Assembly (NCBI RefSeq): GCF_017874235.1 | Contig: NZ_JAGGLC010000005.1 | Coordinates: forward strand, 1 to 64,000 | Source: Halolamina salifodinae | Lineage (GTDB): Archaea; Halobacteriota; Halobacteria; Halobacteriales; Haloferacaceae | DNA length: 64,000 bases | Reading direction: 5' to 3' | Shown: in pieces, positions 40,108-49,080 of the stretch | Layout: each line of letters begins with the position of its first letter | Numbering within the stretch: the first letter of the stretch is position 1 | Notes under the pieces: generated by a model | The model's database searches: none | Seen by the model: only the letters and a program-made list of their open reading frames with translations | What the model was told of the DNA's origin: nothing | Made by a program: the position numbers and the translations under genes

Positions 40108-40551
40108 TCAACTCTCGGTCTCGGCCTCAGCCTCGTTCCCGCTCTCGCCCTCCGCGGAGACGGTGATGACGGTGCAGTCGAGTTTGTCCTCCAGATACTG
40201 GCCCACGTCGGGCGACTGGAACAGTTTGTTGAGCATCTTCCGCCAGCGGCCGGCCTGCTTCGAGCCGATGACGACCACGTCGGCGTTCTCGGCGGCGACC
40301 TCCTCCATGATCGTCTCCTCGACGAGGAACCCCTGCCGGACGACGTAGCGCGCGCGGTCGATCCGGCCGAGTTCGGACTCGACCTCGCGTTTGAGTTGGA
40401 CGCGGCTCACGTTGCGGTTGTCCTGAAACAGGTCGACGTGGAGCACCGTGAGTTCGGCGTCGCGCTCCTCGGCGATGCGGATCGCCTCCTGCAGCGTCGC
40501 CTCGGAGTGCTTCGAGAGCGGGTAGCGAACCGGGACGACGACAAGCGTCAT
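40108..40551 (-). CDS. Universal stress protein (UspA family)
   Basis: A 147-residue single Usp domain starting MTLVVVPVRYPLSKHSEATLQEAIRIAEERDAELTVLHVDL. It has VVIGSKQAGRWRKMLNKL, a variant of the G2xG9G(S/T) ATP-binding motif, and ends with an acidic tail. Its role is probably stress or ligand sensing. It is co-directional with the 5'-nucleotidase-type gene 48 bases upstream. Confidence 0.85.
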   Translation of the reverse strand: MTLVVVPVRYPLSKHSEATLQEAIRIAEERDAELTVLHVDLFQDNRNVSRVQLKREVESELGRIDRARYVVRQGFLVEETIMEEVAAENADVVVIGSKQAGRWRKMLNKLFQSPDVGQYLEDKLDCTVITVSAEGESGNEAEAETES

Positions 40552-40599
40552 GGAGGAAACTGCGACGCCGGCCGACAAATGCGTACCCCTTCCAGCCAC

Positions 40600-42000
40600 T
40601 CAGGGCTCGAACGCGAGACGTCCCTCGAGGTCGATATCGAGGCCGCCGTTCCGGGCGTGGTCGGCCAGCACGTCGTGCTGGATCCCGACCTCGCCCGCGC
40701 GGTGGCGCTCCCCGATAGTCGGGAACTCGTGGTCGGAGTGCAGCAAGTACTCGGCAGTCGCGACGCGGTAGAGTCGGTCCGGATCGATTGGATCGCCGTC
40801 GACGCGGGCGTCGAGCAGTTCGCCCGCCTCGTCGTCCCAGCGCAGGCTGGCGCCGCTGAGGTGGGCGTGCCACCAGTCCGGTTCGCCGAAGTCGAGTTCG
40901 CCGCCGTCGGCCTCGCTGAACACCTCCAGTAGCTCTCTCCCGGTGACTTCGACGACGACCACCGGCTCCTCGAAGGGGAGCACGCTCACCATGTCCGCGA
41001 GGGTCACCTCGCCCGCGAGTGGCTCGCCCTCGCGGATGCCGCCGCCGTTCTGGAGCCCCACGTCGGCGTCGCCGGCGGCGCGGTAGGCGTCGGCGACGAA
41101 GTTCCCGATCCGGGACTCGCCGCCGAACGTGGTCTCGTCAGTCCGGTAGAGCGGCTCGTCGACGGTGGCGACCGTCTCGTTCAGCCCCGCGGCTTCGCGC
41201 CGGCGACGGAGCGCCTCGGTCAGCCCCTCGTGTATCGGGCCGTCGCTCGGGTCGAGCACGCGTGCGCTGGCACGGGTGCCGCCGTCGCCGCGGGCTGTCG
41301 AGGCTCCACCGCCGTCCGCTCCCAGTTCGACCTCGACGAACTGGTGGCCGTTGACGCCCGTCCGGGTGCAGAGCGTCCCGTCGACGTAGTCGGTGCGGAC
41401 GCTGTGGACGTGGCCGCCGAGGATGGCGTCTACGTCGACCCGGCGCGCGAGATCGTCGTCGCCGCCGCCGAGGTGCGAGAGCGCGACCACGTAGTCGACG
41501 CCCTCCTCGCGGAGTTCCGCGACGGCCTGCTCGGCGGCCTCGTAGGGATCGGTGAAGGTCAGCGGCGCGGCCGCCGGGTTGATCGAGTCGGTCGCGGGGT
41601 CCGTGAGACCGAAGAGGCCGACACGCTCGCCGTCGGCCTCCGCGATGATCCACGGCGCCGTGCCCTCGTCGGCAGCGAACCGTTCGCCGTCCTCGCCGCG
41701 GGCGTTGGCGGTGACCCAGGTGAACTCGCTGTCGGCGACGATTTCGCGGGTCGCATCCGGGCCGTAGTCGAAGTCGTGATTGCCGAACGTGTCGGCGACG
41801 GTGTCGACCGCGTCGGCGAAGTCGAGCACCTGCCGGCCGTTGGCGGCCAGCGAGACGACGCCCGGCGCGGTGGTGTCGCCGGTGCCGACGACGAGGGCGT
41901 CCGGGCCATCGAGTTCGCGGATCCGGCCCGCGAACCGCCCCGCCCGCTCGGCGTCGTCGTAGAGGTTCTCGATATCCGAGTAGTGGAGGAGACGAACCAT
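40600..42000 (-). CDS. 5'-nucleotidase / metallophosphoesterase family protein
   Basis: A 466-residue two-domain enzyme. The N-terminal metallophosphoesterase domain has LLHYSDIENLYDD, VVGTGDTTAPG, TFGNHDFDYG, ALSHLGGGDDD and GGHVHS as metal ligands. The C-terminal 5'-nucleotidase domain has SRIGNFVADAYRAAGDADVGLQNGGGIREG. No signal peptide is visible, unlike most periplasmic members, so it is probably cytosolic. The first ligand block reads HYSDIEN rather than the usual HTND. Substrates are probably nucleotides or related phosphoesters. Confidence 0.85.
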   Translation of the reverse strand: MVRLLHYSDIENLYDDAERAGRFAGRIRELDGPDALVVGTGDTTAPGVVSLAANGRQVLDFADAVDTVADTFGNHDFDYGPDATREIVADSEFTWVTANARGEDGERFAADEGTAPWIIAEADGERVGLFGLTDPATDSINPAAAPLTFTDPYEAAEQAVAELREEGVDYVVALSHLGGGDDDLARRVDVDAILGGHVHSVRTDYVDGTLCTRTGVNGHQFVEVELGADGGGASTARGDGGTRASARVLDPSDGPIHEGLTEALRRRREAAGLNETVATVDEPLYRTDETTFGGESRIGNFVADAYRAAGDADVGLQNGGGIREGEPLAGEVTLADMVSVLPFEEPVVVVEVTGRELLEVFSEADGGELDFGEPDWWHAHLSGASLRWDDEAGELLDARVDGDPIDPDRLYRVATAEYLLHSDHEFPTIGERHRAGEVGIQHDVLADHARNGGLDIDLEGRLAFEP

Positions 42001-42065
42001 TGAGTAGGTGTGAGAAGCCGGTCGGCAGGCAAGAAGCCGTCGGGAGCGGATCGACTGGCAACGCG

Positions 42066-42071
42066 TTTATG
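42066..42071 (+). promoter_or_regulatory. TATA box of the 42095 lipoprotein gene
   Basis: TTTATG lies 24-29 bases before the GTG start at 42095 and supports that leaderless start. Confidence 0.5.
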
Positions 42072-42094
42072 GATCCTTCCTGAGTAGAACCGCT

Positions 42095-42658
42095 GTGAAG
42101 AAGCGCCGTGCCTTCCTCGCGTCGGCGGCGGCCGTCGCCGGCGGCGGCTGTCTCGGCCGGATCACCGCCGACCCAATCTACACCCTCAGCGCGAAGACGG
42201 TGAAGCGGACCGAGAGTGCGCTCGTTCCGCGGGTGACTGTCGTCGACGAGGAGGTGACAACCGAGAGCCCGGCGACAATTCGGGTCGCGCTCTACAACCG
42301 GTCGTTCCATACCGTGAAAGTGACGGCTTGGAGCTCCGGAGGGGGAGGCCGCTGGGGAGAGATCGACTCCGCTGTCAGTAAGGATGGGCAGATGCGGCTA
42401 ACTGAACCGGGGGTAGCAGAGCGAGTCGGGGAACCGCCGTGTTGGTTTGCACGGCTCCCCTTGAGCAGGGGAATGCATGGGGGAGTCCCGGTGCCGGCAC
42501 TCCGAAGCCAGCGACGCACGTTCGCCGTCGGCGCAGCGAATCACGGCGGGTGTCTCGAACCGGGGAGCTACCGGTTCGAACACCGCTACGACACTGAAGA
42601 CGGCGTCACCGACGTGGACTGGGCGTTCGAACTGATACTGTCCAAGCCGGATTCCTGA
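42095..42658 (+). CDS. Small Tat-type lipoprotein of unknown function
   Basis: A 187-residue secreted protein. MKKRRAFLASAAAVAGGGC carries twin arginines (4-5) and lipobox Cys19. The body is beta-rich (TIRVALYNRSFHTVKVTAWS..., CLEPGSYRFEHRYD), as in immunoglobulin-like haloarchaeal lipoproteins. Initiation is at GTG 42095. Confidence 0.72.
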   Translation: MKKRRAFLASAAAVAGGGCLGRITADPIYTLSAKTVKRTESALVPRVTVVDEEVTTESPATIRVALYNRSFHTVKVTAWSSGGGGRWGEIDSAVSKDGQMRLTEPGVAERVGEPPCWFARLPLSRGMHGGVPVPALRSQRRTFAVGAANHGGCLEPGSYRFEHRYDTEDGVTDVDWAFELILSKPDS

Positions 42659-42672
42659 AAAACGTCGCGCGC

Positions 42673-42873
42673 TTAGCCCTGCAGTTCGAACGCGACTTCG
42701 ACCTCGGCCTGATACTCCCGGCCGTCGGCGTTGGCGATTTCGACGCCGAACTCCTGTACCTCCGCCCACTTCACGTTGTCCAGCGTGTCCTCCGCACGGT
42801 CGATGGCGTCGTCGGCGGCGGCGTCGAAGCTCTCGGTACTCGATCCGATCAGCGTGATCTTCTTGTGAACCAT
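42673..42873 (-). CDS. Dodecin, flavin-storing protein
   Basis: A 66-residue protein starting [46 protein letters not shown]. It is nearly collinear with the structurally studied Halobacterium salinarum dodecin. The Trp in NVKWAEV is the residue that stacks with bound riboflavin, and a Gln follows in AEVQEFG. It forms a dodecamer that stores riboflavin or FMN. The start at 42871-42873 has CTTTATG 26-32 bases upstream. Confidence 0.93.
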   Translation of the reverse strand: MVHKKITLIGSSTESFDAAADDAIDRAEDTLDNVKWAEVQEFGVEIANADGREYQAEVEVAFELQG

Positions 42874-42898
42874 CGCAGGGAAGTTGTACCAGCGGGCA

Positions 42899-42905
42899 CA
42901 TAAAG
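42899..42905 (-). promoter_or_regulatory. TATA box of the dodecin gene
   Basis: CTTTATG on the minus strand lies 26-32 bases before the dodecin ATG. Confidence 0.5.
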
Positions 42906-42988
42906 CAGGTGGCCGGTTCGAGCGTCGCGGGCGTCGACGCCGCCGCGATAGCCGACAGTTTTTGCCGCTCCTCGCCCGAACTGGGGGT

Positions 42989-43333
42989 ATGGCGACCGAC
43001 AATCTCTACGTCAACGCCCTCATCGGCGCCGCGGTGACCGTCGTCTTCTCGTTTCTCGGCGTCTCGCCGCTGCTGGGCGGCGCCGCCGCGGGCTACCTCG
43101 AACGCCGCGATGGCGGCCGCGTCGGCGCCATCGCGGGCGTGTTCGCGACGGTCCCGATGCTCGGCGTCCTCGCGCTGTTCGGAGTCCTGCTCAGCGTTCT
43201 CGGCCTCGGCGACCCGTTCAGCGCGTTCGGACTCCTCGTGATCGCGGCGCTTTTCGCTGCGGTCTACACCGTCGCGCTCTCGACAGTGGGCGGCGTCCTC
43301 GGTGTCTATCTCGCCGAGGAGTTCCGGGAGTAG
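42989..43333 (+). CDS. DUF5518-like membrane protein
   Basis: A 114-residue membrane protein with three or four spans. [34 protein letters not shown] is the glycine-rich hallmark of DUF5518, a haloarchaeal family of unknown function. The ATG at 42989 gives [20 protein letters not shown]. Confidence 0.78.
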   Translation: MATDNLYVNALIGAAVTVVFSFLGVSPLLGGAAAGYLERRDGGRVGAIAGVFATVPMLGVLALFGVLLSVLGLGDPFSAFGLLVIAALFAAVYTVALSTVGGVLGVYLAEEFRE

Positions 43334-43375
43334 GGCTGCTGGTGACACGGAGCGAAGCAGTCTCGAAATCGGCGG

Positions 43376-43789
43376 CTATGGGTTCGTGCTCTTCGCCGGC
43401 AGACGCCGATAGCGGACGTAGCGCTCCGTGAGGAGCCAAAGCCCGCCGACGAGTGTGCCGACGGTGTTCGCGAGCAGGTCAGCGAATCCGAAGTATCGGC
43501 CGGCGAGTTGACCCTGAACGAGTTCGATCCCGAGGCCGTAGGCGAAGACGGCGAGCAGGATCCCGAGGCCGCGTCGAACTGATCGACCCCGCCACTTGGC
43601 CGTCGCGTACACCGCTGCCGCGGAGAGGCCGGCATAGGCGAGGAGATGGAGCTGCTTGTCCCACCACGGGGACGGCGACGGCGCCGAAACGCTGTCGAGA
43701 AGGGAGAAGTAGAAGATCACCGCGACGACGGCGACGACGCCCACCAGCCGGATGGCTCGGGGGAGCAGCGGGATAGGGAGTTTCCGCAT
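43376..43789 (-). CDS. VanZ-like family protein
   Basis: A 137-residue membrane protein with four spans. DKQLHLLAYAGLSAAAV and YGLGIELVQGQLAGRYFGFADLLANTVGTLVG carry the VanZ pattern (D..lHf..y, E..Q.....R..d..D...N..G). The role in archaea is unknown. It could relate to the surface-glycan locus that starts just downstream on the other strand. The ATG is at 43787-43789. Confidence 0.82.
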   Translation of the reverse strand: MRKLPIPLLPRAIRLVGVVAVVAVIFYFSLLDSVSAPSPSPWWDKQLHLLAYAGLSAAAVYATAKWRGRSVRRGLGILLAVFAYGLGIELVQGQLAGRYFGFADLLANTVGTLVGGLWLLTERYVRYRRLPAKSTNP

Positions 43790-43870
43790 TGGCGGAAAGG
43801 ATCGTCCCAGCTTGGAAAAATCACTCGGCTGCAAGCCGGCTGGAGTGGTGCCGTCCCTGTGAAAGGGAGG

Positions 43871-43876
43871 TTTATA
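43871..43876 (+). promoter_or_regulatory. TATA box of the STT3/AglB-like gene
   Basis: TTTATA lies 26-31 bases before the ATG at 43902, a good leaderless promoter at the left edge of the glycan locus. Confidence 0.55.
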
Positions 43877-43901
43877 CCCGACGAACCAGACCGTTCATCC
43901 A

Positions 43902-46268
43902 ATGAGCGACGTGTGGGAGGCGACAGATACCCTCCTGACGGACCGCCCTCCGGTCGAAGCCGACCTCCGGGCCGTACTCGATGTCGACGCCGATACCGAG
44001 ACCTGGAGCTTCGAGGACGTCCCCCTCGATTCCGGGACGTTCGGCGAACTCGTCTCCCGCGGCATCGTGGAGAACGTCGACGGCGAGTACCGACTCGCGG
44101 ATCCGGATGCAACTCGGGCGGCGCTCGAGGGTGAGGAGCCGGCGACGGCAGCGGCGAGTTCGCTGTCGTTCGAGGTCGATTTCGATCTCCCGCCCCGGCG
44201 TGTGACGCTCGCGTTACTTGGTGCGTTCGCACTGGTCGCCGCCTTCCGACTGTTCGCCTACCCATCCGTGTTCAGGGGTGAGCACGTGGTGTTCCTCGGG
44301 AACGATCCGTACTACTACCGCTATCTCCTCCTCGAGTCGCTGGAACAGGGGGCGACTGTCACCTCCCTTCCCGATTCAGTACTTCTGGGCGAACCGCTAT
44401 TGACAGCGACGCTGCTTGCCGTGACCAAGCTATTCGGCGGGACTGTCGAGACGGCCGATCTCGTCCTCGCGTGGTACCCCGTCGTCGCCGGCCTCGTGAC
44501 GGCCGGGCTGGTCTACATGCTCACCGTGAAGCTGACCGAGGAGCGACGGGTGGGGCTGGCGGCCGTCGTGGTACTCGCGGTGACGCCAGTCCACGCGTAT
44601 CGGACCGCGGTCGGCTTTGCCGACCACCACGCGTTCGACTACGTCTGGCTCGCGGTCACGGCCGTCGCGGCCGTGACGCTGCTTCAACGGACGGATGACT
44701 TGGGGGGACGGTGGCTACGCGACCCATGGTTGCTCGGCTCGGGTGCCGTCGTCGCCGTCGGCGTCGCCGCACAGGTGCTCGCGTGGAACGCTGGGCCGAT
44801 TCTCCTCCTGCCGCTGGCGCTCTACGGCGTGTTGCGCGTGACGGCCGCCGTCGACGCCGGCGAATCGGCGCTTCCCGATCTCCTGCTGGCTACGGGTATA
44901 GGGCTCGGCGGTGGGTTGGCTGTGGGGGTGCATTCAGCGCTCGGGTGGCAGGAGCTCTACATCGTCGCCACACCGCTCCTGCTTGCGGCCGGACTGGTGT
45001 CGGTGGTTCTGGTCGGAGAGGTCGCACAGCGACAGGGGGTTTCGGCCCGGGTGACTGCTGGGGGTGTTGCCGTGGCCGGTGCTGCCGTCTTCGCCATCGC
45101 GTACGTCGCCGTTCCAGGTTTTGCGACCGAGTTCAGTCAGGAGATCAATCGTCTGTTCATCGGCAGCTCTGTCGAAGGAGTCGCTGAATCAGCCTCGCTG
45201 TTCGGGACGCAATATGGGACCGTCACTGGACCCTTCTTTTTCTTCGGGTTGAGTCTCTTCTTTGCCCTCCCATACCTCGGTTGGTGTCTCGTCGTCGGAT
45301 GGACCCGAAACCGTCCCGTCTGGCAGCTCCTCGGAAGCTATGGAGGAGCGCTGTTCGTCCTTTCGCTGCTAGAGGTCAGATTTGCGGGACAGCTCGCGTT
45401 GTTTGCCGCTGTGTTCGGAGGTATCGCACTCGTCCACCTTATCTCGGTTACAGGCGCCGCTGCGCGGCCCGTAATACTCTCCGAGAACGAATCGGTGCGC
45501 CCATGGCGCACTCAGGAGCGTGAGGAGTCGGATTTCTCGCTGACAGACCGCGAAACCGCAATCTCCATTGTCCTCATCTTCCTGCTCGTTGGGGGACTTG
45601 GTGCGGTGATGACGCCCGCTCGGACCAGCCTCCTTACGGTGAACGACGACAGCTACGAGGCCGCATCGTTCATGGCGGAATACTCAGCCGAGGAAGGGTG
45701 GGAGTATCCGCAGAACTACGTGTTCAGTGAGTGGGGCGATAGCCGTATGTACAACGCTATTGTGAACGGGGAGTCACGAGGTTACGGGTATGCGCAGTCG
45801 AACTATGAGGACTTCCTCGCGTCGACGAATGCTTCGGCGTGGTACCAACGGATCGATGGCCGAGTCGGGTTCATCGTCGTCGAACAGTACAGTGAACTGG
45901 AAACCGGGGCCGAGTCGGCGATCTACAATCGCCTACAGAACTGGGGCAAAGAAACTGGACACTATCGGGCGATCTGGGCCAGTGAGGATGGGTCAATCAA
46001 AGTGTTCACGCCCGTGCCGGGAGCGACTGTGAGTGGCTCGGCCGAACCAAACTCCACGTTCACTACGACGACGACGGTCAACGTCGCAGGCCAAGGGGTG
46101 ACGTACTCCCGGACAGTTACCGTGAATGAATCCGGACGATACTCAACACTCGTTCCGTATCCCGGTACGTACGTATTTGCGGGAGAGGAGGTGACTGTTT
46201 CGGAGGAGGCCGTCAGGTCGGGCGGTAACGTTCGGGCCGGGAACGGGTCCAGTAGCAGTAGTCCGTGA
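43902..46268 (+). CDS. STT3/AglB-like oligosaccharyltransferase with N-terminal winged-helix-like domain
   Basis: A 788-residue protein. Residues about 1-78 look like a small winged helix (LRAVLDVDADTETWSFEDVPLDSGTFGELVSRGIVENVDGEYRLADPD). About 12 membrane spans follow (104-540), then an extracellular domain. GNDPYYYRYLL (Asp135) and FADHHAFDY (Asp241) match the two acidic motifs of STT3/AglB catalytic loops. The usual WWDYG sequon-binding motif is replaced by FSEWGDSRMYN (Glu610-Trp-Gly-Asp613). It could N-glycosylate surface proteins or use another acceptor. The C-terminus is a beta domain with Asn/Ser/Thr-rich stretches. Confidence 0.75.
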   Translation: MSDVWEATDTLLTDRPPVEADLRAVLDVDADTETWSFEDVPLDSGTFGELVSRGIVENVDGEYRLADPDATRAALEGEEPATAAASSLSFEVDFDLPPRRVTLALLGAFALVAAFRLFAYPSVFRGEHVVFLGNDPYYYRYLLLESLEQGATVTSLPDSVLLGEPLLTATLLAVTKLFGGTVETADLVLAWYPVVAGLVTAGLVYMLTVKLTEERRVGLAAVVVLAVTPVHAYRTAVGFADHHAFDYVWLAVTAVAAVTLLQRTDDLGGRWLRDPWLLGSGAVVAVGVAAQVLAWNAGPILLLPLALYGVLRVTAAVDAGESALPDLLLATGIGLGGGLAVGVHSALGWQELYIVATPLLLAAGLVSVVLVGEVAQRQGVSARVTAGGVAVAGAAVFAIAYVAVPGFATEFSQEINRLFIGSSVEGVAESASLFGTQYGTVTGPFFFFGLSLFFALPYLGWCLVVGWTRNRPVWQLLGSYGGALFVLSLLEVRFAGQLALFAAVFGGIALVHLISVTGAAARPVILSENESVRPWRTQEREESDFSLTDRETAISIVLIFLLVGGLGAVMTPARTSLLTVNDDSYEAASFMAEYSAEEGWEYPQNYVFSEWGDSRMYNAIVNGESRGYGYAQSNYEDFLASTNASAWYQRIDGRVGFIVVEQYSELETGAESAIYNRLQNWGKETGHYRAIWASEDGSIKVFTPVPGATVSGSAEPNSTFTTTTTVNVAGQGVTYSRTVTVNESGRYSTLVPYPGTYVFAGEEVTVSEEAVRSGGNVRAGNGSSSSSP

Positions 46269-46304
46269 CAGATCTAGTCGGTATTCCGACCGGAGTAACG
46301 TAGT

Positions 46305-46311
46305 CCTTATA
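46305..46311 (+). promoter_or_regulatory. TATA box of the sugar transferase gene
   Basis: CCTTATA lies 27-33 bases before the ATG at 46338. Confidence 0.45.
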
Positions 46312-46337
46312 CGAAGTCAACGACGTGTCTTGTGTAG

Positions 46338-47741
46338 ATGACGACGGGATGGCGCTACCGGACGCTATCGATAGGCGGCGTAGCCGGACTTGCCGCCGTA
46401 GCCGTACTTATAGCAAATCACGCCATCCCACAGTATCTCTTCACGACGTACATTCCGTTTTTCAAGAATCTAGAGGCGACGGTGATGGAGGGGCGCTATC
46501 TTCGACAGGTCCTCCTACTGAGTGTGACTATCACTGTTGGAGCACTCATTCCGATGTACAAACCCCGCCCGCGGAGGATTCTCGATACGGTGCTGCTTAC
46601 GCAGAAGCGGGTTCTCGTGAGTGGATTAGCGTTGGCAACCCTCGGGTTCTTTCAGTGGTCACATCGACTGCCGCGGGCAACACTAGTAATGTTCACTGGG
46701 GTGCTGATCGTCGTGTTACCCCCATGGTTCGTTGCAATACGGCGTCCGCCGAACGAATCCCAGAACCGGACGATTCTGATGGGCGATGACGTCAGTCAAA
46801 TGCGGTCGATTCGTGGATCTATCGATGGAGAACTCGTCGGATATCTATGCCCAACTGCTGCGTTGCCCGTAGAAGATCCACGGCAGGTTATTGCCGATGG
46901 TGGCACTGTCGACGGTCTAGAGGACTTGAACTATCTCGGTGGGCTGTCACGGGTTGAAGATGCGCTCGTCAACCAAGACGTAGATACAGCAGTGCTGGCA
47001 TTCAAAGATACAGATCGAGGGGAGTTCTTCGGAATACTAGACGCCTGCTACGAACACGGTGTCGCAACCAAGGTCCATCGCGACTACGCCGACTCTCTAC
47101 TCACCGCCGACACCGAGGTTGGACCGCTGGTCAATGTACAGGTGGAGCCGTGGGACTGGCAGGATTACGTCCTCAAACGAGGGTTTGATCTGCTGTTCGC
47201 CGGTACTGCGCTATTAGCACTGTCTCCCGTTATTCTCTGTATCGTAGCTGCGATCAAACTGGAAGGGGAGGGCCCTGTACTGTTCAGTCAGAAGCGGACA
47301 TATCTGTTCGGAGAGACGTTTACGGTATACAAGTTCCGGACACTGAAACCGAAAAAGGGCGGCGAGGTCGGGACGACAATCGAGGAAGACCGCCACACGC
47401 CGCTCGGACAGTTTCTCCGAACAACGCATCTGGACGAGATACCTCAACTCTGGTCGATTCTGGTCGGAGATATGAGTGTCGTTGGCCCACGACCAGCGCA
47501 AACAGAGCTCGAGGGGGAATTTGAAACAGCAGAACCGAAATGGCGTCAGCGGTGGTTCGTTAAGCCTGGACTCACCGGGCTGGCCCAAATCAACGACATG
47601 ATGAGTACTGAACCTGCCGAGAAGTTCCGCTATGATCTCCAGTATATTCGGAATCAATCACTATGGCTAGACGTTAAGATCGTCATCCGGCAAGTGTTCA
47701 AAGTCTTCATCGACGTGGCGGGGTTGTTCAGCGACGACTGA
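46338..47741 (+). CDS. Polyprenyl glycosylphosphotransferase (initiating sugar transferase)
   Basis: A 467-residue WbaP/WcaJ-type enzyme that attaches the first sugar phosphate to a dolichyl or polyprenyl phosphate carrier. Four N-terminal spans and a CoA-binding-like middle region lead to the C-terminal catalytic part, KRGFDLLFAGTALLALSPV (membrane re-entrant helix), FSQKRTYLFGETFTVYKFRTL and DEIPQLWSILVGDMSVVGPRPA. It is the likely first committed step of the glycan made by this locus. Its 3' end overlaps the convergent dehydrogenase gene by 14 bases. Confidence 0.9.
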   Translation: MTTGWRYRTLSIGGVAGLAAVAVLIANHAIPQYLFTTYIPFFKNLEATVMEGRYLRQVLLLSVTITVGALIPMYKPRPRRILDTVLLTQKRVLVSGLALATLGFFQWSHRLPRATLVMFTGVLIVVLPPWFVAIRRPPNESQNRTILMGDDVSQMRSIRGSIDGELVGYLCPTAALPVEDPRQVIADGGTVDGLEDLNYLGGLSRVEDALVNQDVDTAVLAFKDTDRGEFFGILDACYEHGVATKVHRDYADSLLTADTEVGPLVNVQVEPWDWQDYVLKRGFDLLFAGTALLALSPVILCIVAAIKLEGEGPVLFSQKRTYLFGETFTVYKFRTLKPKKGGEVGTTIEEDRHTPLGQFLRTTHLDEIPQLWSILVGDMSVVGPRPAQTELEGEFETAEPKWRQRWFVKPGLTGLAQINDMMSTEPAEKFRYDLQYIRNQSLWLDVKIVIRQVFKVFIDVAGLFSDD

Positions 47742-49080
47742 CTGGAGACTTCAGGGAACTCGACGAGACCTCACTATTCCCATCGCCAAGTCTGACAACC
47801 GGCGTGTCATTATATTCGGGTACTGCATTCTGTGCGTCAAAAATGAGATTTGAATCCTCAGCAATTTTGTCAGTGTCAAACTTATCGTGATTGACTAAGA
47901 AGAGAGCAATGTCAGCCGAGCGAAGAGTTCCTCTATCAATAGCCGATGCCGGCTCATACCGCTCATCCACGATTACGGCCTCATCGACGTGAGGGTCGAC
48001 AGGGTGTATCGACGCCCCAGCGTTAATCAGCAATTCACAAATGTCGAGTGCCGGTGAGTTCCGAATATCGCCGACGTTCGGCTTGTACGACATTCCAAGA
48101 ACGACTACTGACGCGTCGTCAAGATCGGTGCCATGAGCAGAAAGCGCGGTCTTAATTTGGCCAAATACGCGGCTAGGAACTGCCTCGTTGACCTCTATAG
48201 CGTTATCAACGAGTGAAAGCCCCGTTCCAGTTTGTTTTGCGCGCCAAGTGAGGTATTGCGGGTCAACCGGTATGCAGTGCCCACCAACCCCTGGACCAGG
48301 AGTAAATTTCTGGAAACCAAATGGCTTGGTCCCGGCGGCATCAATCGCCTCCCAAGCGTCAACTCCTGCGTTCTCCGCAAATTCTGCGAACTGATTGGCG
48401 AATGCAATATTAACCATTCGGTAGGTGTTCTCGATCATCTTCGCCGATTCAGCAGTAATTGTCTCCCCTACAGGGACTGTTTCAGCCACGACAGAGTCAA
48501 ACAGCGCCTGAGCGGTTTCCCGTTCACGAACGCTGTCTGCGCCAACGACAAGCGGGATTTCCTCAAAGTCATACTCGCCACCGGGGTTAAGCCGCTCGGG
48601 AACAACAGAAACGAGAATATCGTCACCGGGTATTCGGCCGCTGTTTTCGAGCGCAGGGCGAATTACTTCATCTGCGGCACCGGGGTAGACGGTGCTCGAA
48701 CAAACGAACAGGACATCACGGTCTGGAGCGTATTCTGCGACAGTTCGAGTTGCCTGACGGACGGCCCCCATATCAGGGGTTCCTGATTCGACTCCAGTAG
48801 GAACAGCCAGTACGAACGCATCACAGCCCGCGAGTTTTGCTGGATCTGCAGTTGGTCGGAAGCCTCGGGCTACAGTTTCGGTAAGAGTGTCGTCGTCGAC
48901 GTCATCAACGTAGCTGTCACCCACTCGTAGCCGAGAAACCCGTTCTTCGTCCACGTCGAACCCGACAACATCGAATCCAGCATCGGTGAAGTGCTGGCTA
49001 AGCGGCAGCCCGACGTATCCAAGACCGATAACGCCGACTGTCGCAGTTCGATCGGCGATCTTGTTTTGAAGCGAACTCAT
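47728..49080 (-). CDS. Nucleotide-sugar 6-dehydrogenase, WbpA/WecC type
   Basis: A 450-residue UDP-sugar dehydrogenase that oxidises C6 to a carboxylate using NAD. VGVIGLGYVGLPLSQHF is the Rossmann loop. KMIENTYRMVNIAFANQF and GPGVGGHCIPVDPQYLTWRAK hold the catalytic Lys and Cys. The GGHCIPVDP.YLTW form resembles UDP-N-acetylglucosamine dehydrogenases (WbpA) more than UDP-glucose dehydrogenase. With glmS and a glmU-like gene nearby, UDP-GlcNAc to UDP-GlcNAc-uronate is the most economical reading. The ATG overlaps the upstream epimerase stop by 4 bases. Confidence 0.88.
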   Translation of the reverse strand: MSSLQNKIADRTATVGVIGLGYVGLPLSQHFTDAGFDVVGFDVDEERVSRLRVGDSYVDDVDDDTLTETVARGFRPTADPAKLAGCDAFVLAVPTGVESGTPDMGAVRQATRTVAEYAPDRDVLFVCSSTVYPGAADEVIRPALENSGRIPGDDILVSVVPERLNPGGEYDFEEIPLVVGADSVRERETAQALFDSVVAETVPVGETITAESAKMIENTYRMVNIAFANQFAEFAENAGVDAWEAIDAAGTKPFGFQKFTPGPGVGGHCIPVDPQYLTWRAKQTGTGLSLVDNAIEVNEAVPSRVFGQIKTALSAHGTDLDDASVVVLGMSYKPNVGDIRNSPALDICELLINAGASIHPVDPHVDEAVIVDERYEPASAIDRGTLRSADIALFLVNHDKFDTDKIAEDSNLIFDAQNAVPEYNDTPVVRLGDGNSEVSSSSLKSPVSRR

